Positions 25,168 to 31,547 of a stretch of DNA of 31,547 nt are shown piece by piece; within the stretch, counting starts at the first letter, position 1, and every line of letters begins with the position of its first letter. This stretch comes from 66-474 sp051961995 (GTDB lineage Bacteria > Pseudomonadota > Gammaproteobacteria > Xanthomonadales > Rhodanobacteraceae). Both the position numbers and the translations under genes were made by a program. Below the pieces are notes generated by a model that did not search any database, had not been told where the DNA came from, and saw only the letters and a list, made by a program, of their open reading frames with translations. The DNA lies in NCBI GenBank assembly GCA_051961995.1, contig JBQCCR010000010.1, positions 1 through 31,547 of the forward strand. The letters are read 5' to 3'.

Positions 25168-26358
25168 ATGCACATCCGCCGCTGCGCGACGCTGCTGATC
25201 GAGCCGCGCGAAACGATCGGTTTCGACCTGGGCGCGCTGCTGGGAGGCGAAACCGGTGTGCGCACGACCTTGGGCTGGGTGGCGCTGGCCGCGCATCTGG
25301 ATGAAGAGATTCCGCTGGACGCCCCAGAGGTCGCGCTGCTGGGCGCGGTTTCGCCGAACGCGTGGGTGGCGTTCGATGATCTTGCAAAGAAGCACCCGAG
25401 CGAAACGCTGGATGCGCTGCTGGCGAAGGGTCTGATCGTCGCCCAGGACAGCGAAGACGAACATCTGCTCGAACACGCGCGCCGCGACGAGGCGCTGCGC
25501 GCCGCGCACTGGCGCGATCTCGCCGCGGTGATGCACCGACACACACGCTGGAAGGACGTGGACACCGAGGAAGCCGAGCGGCGTTTCTCCGAGGCCAGCG
25601 AACAGACCTTCCTGGAACGGCTGGGTCCTTCGCCGCCACCGGTGCACGAACGGGTTGCAGCCGCGCAGCGCCTTCCACTGCAACGTCCCGGATCATCCGC
25701 GCTGGAAGAACTCTCGGATCGCCGCGTCACCTGCCGCAATTACGATCCGTCGCGCGCGGTGTCGCAGGCGGATTTCTCCGCGCTGATGTATCGCGCGTTC
25801 GGCGCGCGCGTGGTCAGCGACTATGCGCCGGGCGTGCAGCTGCTGAAAAAGGGCGTGCCCTCCGCCGGCGGACTGCACGCGACCGAAGCCTACGTGCTGG
25901 TGCAGAACGTCGAGGGCGTGGCGCCGGGGCTGTATCACTATCACCCGGTCGCGCATGCACTGGAGCCGCTGCGCGCGCTGGAACCGGAAGCCGCGACCGC
26001 GCTGGCGAAGCGCTTCGTCGCCGCGCAGGCGTATTACGCGCAGGCGCACGTGATGATCGCGCTGGTGTCGCGCTTCCCGCGCAATTTCTGGAAATACCGC
26101 AATCACGCCAAGGCGTATCGCGCGGTGACCCTGGATGCCGGGCACCTGTCGCAGATGCTGTATCTCGCAGCGACGGAATTGAACCTCGGCGCGTTCATCA
26201 CCGCGGCGGTCAACGAGGCGGAGATCGAGCAGGCATTCGGCCTGGAACCGATGGAAGAAGGCCCGCTCGCGGTGTGCGGCTTCGGAGTGCGCGCGAGCGA
26301 GAAAGTGACGGTGGAGTTCGACCCGGCGGGGAAGGTGTGGCCCGCGCCCCGGTCGTAG
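25168..26358 (+). CDS. SagB-like FMN dehydrogenase of the peptide maturation cassette
   Basis: A 396-residue protein matching, from memory, the family named putative peptide maturation dehydrogenase. Residues ~175-390 are a nitroreductase/SagB-type flavin domain: LSDRRVTCRNYDPSRAV, KKGVPSAGGLHATEAYVLVQN, APGLYHYHPVAHALEPL, YRAVTLDAGHLSQMLYLAATEL and LAVCGFGVR. SagB-type enzymes use FMN to oxidise azolines to azoles in thiazole/oxazole peptides. The N-terminal ~150 residues hold a winged-helix-like stretch (LLGAVSPNAWVAFDDLAKK) that could bind the leader. No YcaO partner is nearby, so the substrate oxidised is unknown. It is divergent from the precursor gene. Confidence 0.85.
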   Translation: MHIRRCATLLIEPRETIGFDLGALLGGETGVRTTLGWVALAAHLDEEIPLDAPEVALLGAVSPNAWVAFDDLAKKHPSETLDALLAKGLIVAQDSEDEHLLEHARRDEALRAAHWRDLAAVMHRHTRWKDVDTEEAERRFSEASEQTFLERLGPSPPPVHERVAAAQRLPLQRPGSSALEELSDRRVTCRNYDPSRAVSQADFSALMYRAFGARVVSDYAPGVQLLKKGVPSAGGLHATEAYVLVQNVEGVAPGLYHYHPVAHALEPLRALEPEAATALAKRFVAAQAYYAQAHVMIALVSRFPRNFWKYRNHAKAYRAVTLDAGHLSQMLYLAATELNLGAFITAAVNEAEIEQAFGLEPMEEGPLAVCGFGVRASEKVTVEFDPAGKVWPAPRS

Positions 26359-26428
26359 GAGCCGGCGGCCTGCCGGCAACCGGCTATGGCCCCCAGAAGA
26401 ACGTTCGCGCGCAGGCGCGCTCCCACCC
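26354..26428. repeat. Two REP-like units between the dehydrogenase and higA
   Basis: CGTAGGAGCCGGCGGCCTGC continuing into CGGCAACCGGC (26354-26384) and GTTCGCGCGCAGGCGCGCTC (26402-26421) are two imperfect palindromes in opposite orientation, a BIME-like pair typical of REP elements flanked by GGAGC and GCGAAC. They may end transcripts from both sides. Confidence 0.55.
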
Positions 26429-26430
26429 GG

Positions 26431-26733
26431 CTACGCGGCGCGCCGCTTCTTCCACGGCTTGATGTCGGCCAGCGTCTTGCATAATGCAGCCTTGGCCATC
26501 GCACGATCATGGTCGTCCTGCAACCCGGTCCAGAAGCCTTCGGAAGTCCCGAAGAACCGCGCCAGTCGCAAGCCGGTGTCGGCGGTGATGGCGCGGTTGC
26601 CTGCCACGATTTCCCCGATGCGCCGCTGCGGCACTCCGATTTCTTTGGCGAGCCGATATTGCGTGATGCCCATCGGCTCCAGGAATTCCTTCAGCAGGAT
26701 CTCGCCGGGCGTGGGATAGGGAACGGTGCGCAT
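26431..26733 (-). CDS. higA: HigA-family antitoxin
   Basis: A 100-residue HTH protein of the HigA (XRE) type: PYPTPGEILLKEFLEPMGITQYRLAKEIGV, the recognition helix PQRRIGEIVAGNRAIT, and TGLRLARFFGTSEGFWTGLQ. HigA binds its toxin HigB and represses the higBA promoter. The length is typical and the sequence intact. It lies 9 bp downstream of the higB remnant. Because higB is frameshifted here, this is probably an antitoxin without an active toxin. Confidence 0.92.
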   Translation of the reverse strand: MRTVPYPTPGEILLKEFLEPMGITQYRLAKEIGVPQRRIGEIVAGNRAITADTGLRLARFFGTSEGFWTGLQDDHDRAMAKAALCKTLADIKPWKKRRAA

Positions 26734-26742
26734 TTGAACGGC

Positions 26743-27020
26743 TCAGTGATAGTCAACGATCTCGACTTCGAAAGCATCGCCATCGCGCCAGATGAAGCAG
26801 ATCCGGATCTGATCATTGACGCGAATGCTGTATTGACCAGCGCGATCGCCGCGCAACATTTCGAGGCGGTTGCCGGCGGAATCCGCAGGTCCTCCAGACG
26901 CTCCGCACGATGGAGGATCGCCAGCTTGCGCATGACCGTGCCTTCAATCGCAATCCAGCGCCGCACACGACGGCCTTCGAACAACGCGCGGGCTGCCTCG
27001 TCGCGGAACGATCGAATCAT
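26743..27020 (-). pseudogene. higB: higB toxin gene with a 1-nt frameshift
   Basis: HigB is a RelE-fold mRNA-cleaving toxin. The first part reads MIRSFRDEAARALFEG through LEDLRIPP in one frame, and the rest (NRLEMLRGDRAGQYSIRVND, then ICFIWRDGDAFEVEIVDYH) continues in another frame to a TGA at 26743-26745. The length is 278 nt, one short of the 279 expected for a 92-residue HigB. The join is at about 26873, where PPGN would be encoded if the run had one more G/C (CCGCCGGGCAAC expected, CCGCCGGCAAC present). Without the shift the toxin would be complete, so this is recent decay or a sequencing error in a short G run. Confidence 0.88.
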
Positions 27021-27032
27021 TCGAACGAGTCC

Positions 27033-27061
27033 ATAATAGCGTCACGCGTTAGTATCGTCAA
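27033..27061 (-). promoter_or_regulatory. Sigma-70 promoter of the higBA locus
   Basis: On the minus strand TTGACG (27056-27061) and TATTAT (27033-27038) are separated by exactly 17 bases, close to the TTGACA/TATAAT consensus. The expected start is some seven bases downstream, giving a very short leader before the higB ATG at 27020. The -35 hexamer contains the TGA stop codon of comM. Confidence 0.75.
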
Positions 27062-27072
27062 ACGTTACTAAC
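27048..27072. promoter_or_regulatory. Candidate HigA operator
   Basis: The perfect inverted repeat GTTAGTA (27048-27054) / TACTAAC (27066-27072), spacer 11 bases, overlaps the -35 element and spacer of the higBA promoter. Its position fits autorepression by HigA. Half of it lies inside the last codons of comM. Confidence 0.55.
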
Positions 27073-28578
27073 CGCCTCCACCCTCCGGTACTGCAGTGCT
27101 TCCGCCAGATGTTCGCGGCCGATGTGTTCGGCGTGTGCGAGGTCGGCAATCGTGCGCGCGACGCGCAGCACGCGGTGGTAGGCGCGCGCGGACAGGCCGA
27201 GTTTGTCGAGCGCGCGCTGCAGCAGGGCGCGTTCGCAGTCGCCGAGTGCGCAATCGCGTTCGATTTCGCGGGTGGAGAGCGCGGCGTTGGGTTTTCCGGC
27301 ACGCGCCATCGCAACCGCGCGCGCGGCGATCACGCGTGCGCGCACGCTCGCGGAAGATTCGTCCTGCTCGCGCCGTTGGCCGTCGAGTTCCGACAGCGGC
27401 AACCGCGGCACGTCCACGGTGAGGTCAATGCGATCCAGCAGCGGACCGGAGATGCGGCCGCGATAACGTGCGATTGCGTCCGGCGTGCAGCGGCAGCGGC
27501 CGTTCGGATCGCCGGCGTAACCGCACGGACAGGGATTCATCGCCGCGACAAGTTGGAAGCGCGCCGGGAATTCGGCCTGGCGGGCGGCACGCGAGATCAC
27601 GATGCGGCCGGATTCCAGCGGCTCGCGCAGCACTTCCAAAGTGTGCCGATCGAATTCCGGCAGCTCGTCCAGGAACAGCACGCCGTGATGCGCCAGCGAA
27701 ATTTCTCCGGGCCGCGGATGCGAGCCGCCGCCAACCAGCGCGACACCGGACGCCGTGTGGTGCGGATTGCGGAACGGCCTGCGTTTCCATGCGCCGGGTT
27801 CGATCGGCATGCCACAGACGGAACGCACCGCGCAGGCTTGCAGTGCTTCGCTTTCGGTCAGCGGCGGCAGGATGCCGGGGAGGCGCTGCGCCAGCATGGA
27901 CTTGCCGGTGCCGGGTGGGCCGATCATCAGCAGGTGGTGCGCACCGGCGGCGGCGATCTCCAGCGCGCGCCGCGCGTGCAATTGTCCGCGCACGTCGGCG
28001 AGATCGGGATCATCCGTGTGGTCGTCCGTCGCGGATGCCGTGTCCGCCCGCGGCGCCTGCAGCGATTCCGCGCCGCGCAGATGCGCGCAGACTTCCGCCA
28101 GTGTGCGCGCCACGCGCACGTCCACGTCGCCGATCAGCGCGGCTTCATGCGCGTTCTCCACCGGCACGATCACGCAGCGTTTTCCACTCCGCGCGCGCAG
28201 CAACGCCGGCAGCACGCCGGTGACCGGACGCAGTTCCCCGGAGAGCGCCAGTTCGCCCAGGAATTCGCAGTCGTGCAGCGCCTCGCGCGGCACCTGTCCG
28301 CCGGCGGCAAGGATGCCGAGTGCGATCGCGAGGTCGAAGCGACCTCCATCCTTGGGAAGTTCGGCGGGTGCGAGATTAACCGTCACCCGGCGATTGGGAT
28401 ATTCGAACTGGGTGTTCTGGATCGCCACCCGCACGCGGTCGCGCGCCTCGCGCACCGCCGCTTCCGGCAAGCCGACGATGGACGTGTTCGGCAAGCCGCC
28501 CGACAAGTGCACTTCCACGGTCACCAGCGGTGCGGTGACGCCTTCTTGTGCGCGGGTGAGGGCAACGGCCAACGACAT
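27058..28578 (-). CDS. comM: ComM/YifB-family Mg-chelatase-like AAA+ ATPase
   Basis: ComM is a hexameric helicase that promotes branch migration during natural transformation. The 506-residue protein has the family N-terminus (MSLAVALTRAQEG, VEVHLSGGLPNTSIVGLPEAAVREA), Walker A GPPGTGKS near residue 220, Walker B GVLFLDELPEF, the MNPCPCGYAGDP zinc-binding-like cysteine motif and a C-terminal lid domain (LGLSARAYHRVLRVARTIADL). Length is typical. It sits in the common comM-ubiK neighbourhood, separated here by a 376-bp repeat-filled gap. Its 3' end overlaps the higBA promoter. Confidence 0.95.
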   Translation of the reverse strand: MSLAVALTRAQEGVTAPLVTVEVHLSGGLPNTSIVGLPEAAVREARDRVRVAIQNTQFEYPNRRVTVNLAPAELPKDGGRFDLAIALGILAAGGQVPREALHDCEFLGELALSGELRPVTGVLPALLRARSGKRCVIVPVENAHEAALIGDVDVRVARTLAEVCAHLRGAESLQAPRADTASATDDHTDDPDLADVRGQLHARRALEIAAAGAHHLLMIGPPGTGKSMLAQRLPGILPPLTESEALQACAVRSVCGMPIEPGAWKRRPFRNPHHTASGVALVGGGSHPRPGEISLAHHGVLFLDELPEFDRHTLEVLREPLESGRIVISRAARQAEFPARFQLVAAMNPCPCGYAGDPNGRCRCTPDAIARYRGRISGPLLDRIDLTVDVPRLPLSELDGQRREQDESSASVRARVIAARAVAMARAGKPNAALSTREIERDCALGDCERALLQRALDKLGLSARAYHRVLRVARTIADLAHAEHIGREHLAEALQYRRVEAVSNV

Positions 28579-28954
28579 CTACGGTTCCATGCTGGAGAAA
28601 GTCACGGGATTCCGGGCAAACAGCTGCCGTCCATGGCCAAAAGCTTTTTCGCCGGGACGACGACATGAAGCGGTATTCCGACAATGAGGAACGACGTCAT
28701 CCATGAGCCGCTTTCCCGCCCGCGCCACCTTGGCGCTCGCCCTTCCGTCATTCCGGAGGCGTCCCCATGCGCACTCCGGAACCCAGCATTTTTGTTCCCT
28801 CAACTGGATTGCGGCCTCCGTGTCCGCAACGACGGTGAACCACTCCGGCTCGAATCTCAGGCAACGCTCCGCCCGGCCTTCCGCGCGTGCGGAAAGTTCG
28901 CATCTCGTATCAATGATCCGTTCGCGCGCTTCGAACGGCTTTCTTCGGGAAACG
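28579..28954. repeat. 376-bp gene-free gap filled with repeat remnants
   Basis: No credible gene is seen. It holds CAGCTGCCGTCCATGGCCAA (28621, family D), a CGCCGGGACGACG end (28650), CATTCCGGAGGCGTCCCC (28749) and GCACTCCGGAACCCAGC (28770), which look like halves of family A elements, and CCGTTCG-N7-CGAACGG (28919-28939), a hairpin about 15 bp downstream of the ubiK stop. Confidence 0.55.
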
Positions 28955-29194
28955 CTAAGCGGCTTCCAGTTCGGCCACGCGCGTTTCCAGCGCGCCCACC
29001 AGCTCGCGCGTGCGCGCCAGTACCGCGCGCTGCGCGTCGAATTCCTCGCGTGTCACCAGGTCGAGCCGGCGCAGGCCTTGCGCCAGCACATCGCGGAAAT
29101 TGGCCTGCAAGTCCGCGCGCGCCTGATCCAGCCCCGGCGGCACCAGCGCTGCCAGCCGCTGCGCGAGTTGGTCTATACCCTGCACGTCAATCAT
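28955..29194 (-). CDS. ubiK: Ubiquinone biosynthesis accessory factor UbiK (YqiC)
   Basis: UbiK binds UbiJ and membrane lipids and promotes aerobic ubiquinone synthesis. The 79-residue protein has the BMFP family layout: an amphipathic N-terminal helix (IDQLAQRLAALVPPGLDQARADLQANFRDVLAQGLRRLDLV), the hallmark VTREEFDAQRAVLARTRE and a terminal coiled coil (LVGALETRVAELEA). The start at 29194 matches the family; 37 in-frame residues upstream come from repeat-side DNA. It is near comM, as often seen, and its partner gene ubiJ is 16 kb away in this window. Confidence 0.92.
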   Translation of the reverse strand: MIDVQGIDQLAQRLAALVPPGLDQARADLQANFRDVLAQGLRRLDLVTREEFDAQRAVLARTRELVGALETRVAELEAA

Positions 29195-29299
29195 GGTGGA
29201 CGCCTCAAGTTGGATGCAGCGTAATGCGCGCGGCACGCGTGCAACAGCGGCACATGCCGCGGGTGCGTGTAGGGATTGTCCTACAGGAACGCGCGCTTG

Positions 29300-29460
29300 A
29301 GGCAATCAGCAAGGCCGGGGACAAGACTCCAGGGCGCTGGGCCCCGGCTTTCGCAAAAGACAAGACGGCGCACGCGCCGGACGAAACTTGGTTGCGGCTC
29401 CGCTTTCGTGGGAAGGACTATGGGTTGCGGTTCCGGCTTTCGCCGGATGACGTATGGCCC
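29300..29460. repeat. Family A-type repeats in the tatC-ubiK gap
   Basis: This 283-bp gap contains CAAGGCCGGGGACAAGACTC (29309), GGGCCCCGGCTTTCGC (29339) and, further on, GGTTCCGGCTTTCGCCGGAT plus GACGTATGG (29430-29460). The CCGGCTTTCGCCGG palindrome and the GATGACG end are typical of the repeat family seen across the window. No gene is evident. Confidence 0.55.
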
Positions 29461-29477
29461 GGCGCCGGGACGGCGGC

Positions 29478-30254
29478 TCAAGTGGTGGACGCGGAAATCT
29501 CGCGCGGCTTGATCAGCACCCGCACCGCAAGCAGGCCGGCTTCGTAGAGCAGGCACATCGGGATGGCCAGCATCACCATGGAGGTGATGTCCGGCGGCGT
29601 GACGATCGCCGATACCGCGAACGCGCCCACGATCGCATAGCGGCGCGCACTGCGCAGCTTGGGCAAATCCACGATGCCGACCGCGGCCAGGATCACCACC
29701 GCCACCGGGATCTCGAAGCACAGGCCGAAGGCGAAGAACACCATCATCACGAAGTCGAGGTAGTGGGTGATGTCGGTCATCATCTCCACGCCCTGCGGCG
29801 TCACCGCGGTAAGGAAGCGGAACGCCGCCGGCAGCACCAGGAAATACGCAAACGCGCAGCCGGCGTAGAACAGCGCCACGGAAGCGATCAGCAGCGGTTG
29901 CGCCAGCCGCTTTTCATGGCGATAAAGTCCGGGCCGCACGAACGCCCAGAGCTGGTAGACGATCACCGGCATCGCGATGAACAGCGCGGCGTAGAACGCC
30001 AGCTTCAGCGGCGTGATGAACGGGCTCGCCACTTCGGTGGCGATCAGGTGCGCGCCCTGCGGCAGCCGCGCGACCAGCGGCGCGGCGAGCTCGGAATACA
30101 ACCGGTTGGCAAACGGGATCAGCGCGACCAGCACCACCAGCACCGCCGCGACCGCCTTCAGCAGGCGCGAACGCAGCTCGATCAGATGGCTCATGAAGCC
30201 CTGTTCGGAGGACGCTTCGTCGTCCTGCGGGCGCAGGTCATCCGGCGCGGTCAT
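29478..30254 (-). CDS. tatC: Sec-independent protein translocase subunit TatC
   Basis: TatC is the multispanning receptor of the twin-arginine translocase that exports folded proteins. The 258-residue protein has the conserved N-terminal HLIELRSRLLKA, six predicted membrane helices, the periplasmic PFITPLKLAFYAALF region, QLWAFVRPGLYRHEKR, the FVMMVFFAFGLCFEIPV segment and a SAIVTPPD loop. Its ATG overlaps the end of tatB, so the two are coupled. It is the last gene of tatABC. Confidence 0.97.
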   Translation of the reverse strand: MTAPDDLRPQDDEASSEQGFMSHLIELRSRLLKAVAAVLVVLVALIPFANRLYSELAAPLVARLPQGAHLIATEVASPFITPLKLAFYAALFIAMPVIVYQLWAFVRPGLYRHEKRLAQPLLIASVALFYAGCAFAYFLVLPAAFRFLTAVTPQGVEMMTDITHYLDFVMMVFFAFGLCFEIPVAVVILAAVGIVDLPKLRSARRYAIVGAFAVSAIVTPPDITSMVMLAIPMCLLYEAGLLAVRVLIKPREISASTT

Positions 30255-30630
30255 CGTGCGCCCCGGTTTGTTTCGATGGATCGGATGGCGCGACCGAAGT
30301 CTGCGCCAGTGTCGTGTCGTCCAGTGTCGAGTGCATCAGCTGGCGCGCATCCTGCGCAACGTTGCCGAGCGCACTGTGGACGGAGTCCGATTGCGCGCGT
30401 ACCTGCGACATCGCCGCGCGCGTGGCTTCCTGCGCTTCGCGCAACTTGGCGCGCAATTCCTCAGCTTCCAGTTCGCGTGTCACTTCCGCGCGCACGCTGT
30501 CCCAGCCGCGGCGCACGCGACGCAGCATCGCGCCGGCGGTGCGCGCGGCGCCGGGCAGTTTTTCCGGGCCCAGCACCAGAAGCGCGATCACTGCCAGCAA
30601 CAGCAGTTTGCCGACACTGAGATCAATCAT
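30238..30630 (-). CDS. tatB: Sec-independent protein translocase subunit TatB
   Basis: TatB forms the substrate receptor with TatC. The 130-residue protein begins MIDLSVGKLLLLAVIALLVLGPEKLP, the standard TatB membrane helix and hinge (conserved Glu replaced by the K of VGKLL, Gly-Pro intact), followed by an amphipathic helix (RTAGAMLRRVRRGWDSVRAEV) and a variable, charged tail. It overlaps tatC by 17 bp and follows tatA by 18 bp. Confidence 0.95.
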   Translation of the reverse strand: MIDLSVGKLLLLAVIALLVLGPEKLPGAARTAGAMLRRVRRGWDSVRAEVTRELEAEELRAKLREAQEATRAAMSQVRAQSDSVHSALGNVAQDARQLMHSTLDDTTLAQTSVAPSDPSKQTGAHDDRAG

Positions 30631-30648
30631 GGCGACACTGCGTGCGGT

Positions 30649-30900
30649 TTATTTCATGCCGCTGGTGTCGCGCTGCTCGCTGGGGGCGGCGTGCGGCGCC
30701 GGCGGCGGATCGGCCTGCAGCTTGTCGGGCGAAGCCGGCTTGTCCGCCTCGGGCTGATCCTCGCCGTGCAGGGCCTTCTTGAAGCCGCGCATCGCGTTGC
30801 CGAGATCGGGGCCCATCTTGGCCAGCTTGCCGGTGCCGAAAATCAGCAACACCACGACCAGCAGGATGATCCAGTGCCAAAAACTATCCAATCCGAACAT
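30649..30900 (-). CDS. tatA: Sec-independent protein translocase subunit TatA
   Basis: TatA oligomerises to form the export path. The 83-residue protein has the expected N-terminal helix (FWHWIILLVVVLLIFGTGKL), the FGTGKL hinge, the amphipathic helix MGPDLGNAMRGFKKAL and a Pro/Ala-rich tail. It is first in the tatABC operon; the 140-bp gap upstream should hold the promoter, but I see no convincing -35/-10 pair. Confidence 0.95.
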   Translation of the reverse strand: MFGLDSFWHWIILLVVVLLIFGTGKLAKMGPDLGNAMRGFKKALHGEDQPEADKPASPDKLQADPPPAPHAAPSEQRDTSGMK

Positions 30901-31040
30901 GGGAACCTCTGAAGCGAAGGCGCGGCGGCCGGGGAGGGCGCGACCACTCTGGAATCAACGCATTGACTACGGCGGAGTTTACTCCAGCGGGGGTTGGAAC
31001 GATGTTTGCCGGGTTCTCAGTCCCATGTTGCCGGTCCGGC

Positions 31041-31547
31041 CTACTGGGTGATCTCCTCCAGTTCGTCGCGGAAGTGCACCACCGGTGCCGGCACGTTTGA
31101 AACCCCGCCTTCGAAGATGCGCCGCGGGGTGATGCCCGGGCCGTAGATCGCCGCGTCCGCGTCGTCATCAATCCGCAGCGCGGCGCCATCCAGCGACACC
31201 CCGGCGAACAGCCCGCGCGAGCGCGAATACGAATAGATTTCCGCCTGCATCGCCGCATCGGTGGAGGCGTTGAGGTTGCGCCCGACCGGCCCCGCCGCCG
31301 CATGCGCGTCGGCCCCGATCGTGAACTTTCCATTGACGATGGAATCCACGCCGCGCCGGGTACGGAACACCAGCACCACGTCGGTTGAAGAGACGCCGGC
31401 CTGGAAGCCCACGCTGCCGCCGGTCAGCGAGATGAACACCGGGTTGGACCAGGTGCCATCGGGCGACTTCACCGCAATCACTCCAGCGCCGTGGCGACCA
31501 CCGAACACCAGCCCGACCTTGAGCACGTTCGGGATCACCGCGATCGC
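31041..31547 (-). CDS. SYLF-domain (YSC84-like) protein, 3' part
   Basis: The reading frame is open at the window edge; the last ~168 residues are present. They match the SYLF/YSC84 lipid-binding family: IPNVLKVGLVFGGRHGAGV, WSNPVFISLTGGSVGFQAGVSSTDVVLVFRT, GVDSIVNGKFTIGADAHAAAGPVGRN and EIYSYSRSRGLFAGVSLDGAAL. Bacterial members are usually exported; the signal, if any, is outside the window. The function in bacteria is not established. It lies upstream of tatA on the same strand with a 140-bp gap. Confidence 0.9.
   Translation of the reverse strand, partial: AIAVIPNVLKVGLVFGGRHGAGVIAVKSPDGTWSNPVFISLTGGSVGFQAGVSSTDVVLVFRTRRGVDSIVNGKFTIGADAHAAAGPVGRNLNASTDAAMQAEIYSYSRSRGLFAGVSLDGAALRIDDDADAAIYGPGITPRRIFEGGVSNVPAPVVHFRDELEEITQ

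Noticed and set aside
26691..26870. The 109-residue open frame beginning as HigB, read as a novel fusion
   Set aside because: Only the first half is HigB-like; after ~26873 the true HigB continuation is in another frame, and the remaining frame is meaningless sequence antisense to nothing known.

Overview
The window is high-GC, densely coded DNA. The nearest relatives suggested by gene content are gammaproteobacteria of the Xanthomonadales (Lysobacterales), probably Rhodanobacteraceae or a neighbour. The pointers are the plsB, ttcA-rdgC, ubiJ-ubiB, aceB-aceA with a divergent LysR gene, comM-ubiK-tatABC, many palindromic intergenic repeats, and a peptide-modification cassette that I know mainly from xanthomonads. 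This placement is inferred from gene content; no marker rRNA is present.

Layout. 1-5.3 kb: the 3' end of plsB, a GNAT acetyltransferase, a YdcH-like small protein, then ttcA, rdgC, a YgjP-type metallopeptidase and an unrecognised lipoprotein. 5.3-10.3 kb, minus strand: an alpha/beta hydrolase, an M1 aminopeptidase, a DUF4124 protein, ubiE and a DUF4156 lipoprotein. 10.3-16.2 kb, plus strand: an SDR oxidoreductase, an unrecognised exported protein, trmL, ubiJ-ubiB, arfB and a small acyltransferase. 16.3-20.5 kb: a LysR regulator divergent from the glyoxylate shunt genes aceB and aceA. 20.7-21.8 kb: a cNMP-binding-like/GGDEF protein. 22.0-26.4 kb: the accessory RiPP-like cassette. 26.4-27.1 kb: a higBA toxin-antitoxin locus whose toxin gene is frameshifted. 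27.1-31.5 kb, minus strand: comM, ubiK, tatC, tatB, tatA and the 3' part of a SYLF-domain gene.

The most interesting region is 22.0-26.4 kb. It holds a membrane-anchored nucleotidyl-cyclase-like/TPR protein, a 94-residue precursor with a nitrile-hydratase-like leader (opposite strand), and a SagB-like FMN dehydrogenase. No YcaO, lanthionine synthetase, radical SAM enzyme, protease or exporter is present in the window, so the chemistry is unknown. The precursor has a well-spaced sigma-54-type promoter (TGGCAGGGCAATTGCA, minus strand) and a perfect 10-bp dyad just upstream of it. The TPR part of the cyclase gene has a distinctly lower GC content than its surroundings.

Intergenic repeats are a second theme. 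Several are MITE/REP-like palindromes that have entered the 3' ends of genes: one supplies the last codons and stop of ttcA, and another supplies the last ~25 codons and stop of aceB and ends just before the aceA ribosome binding site. I found no tRNA, rRNA or CRISPR array.
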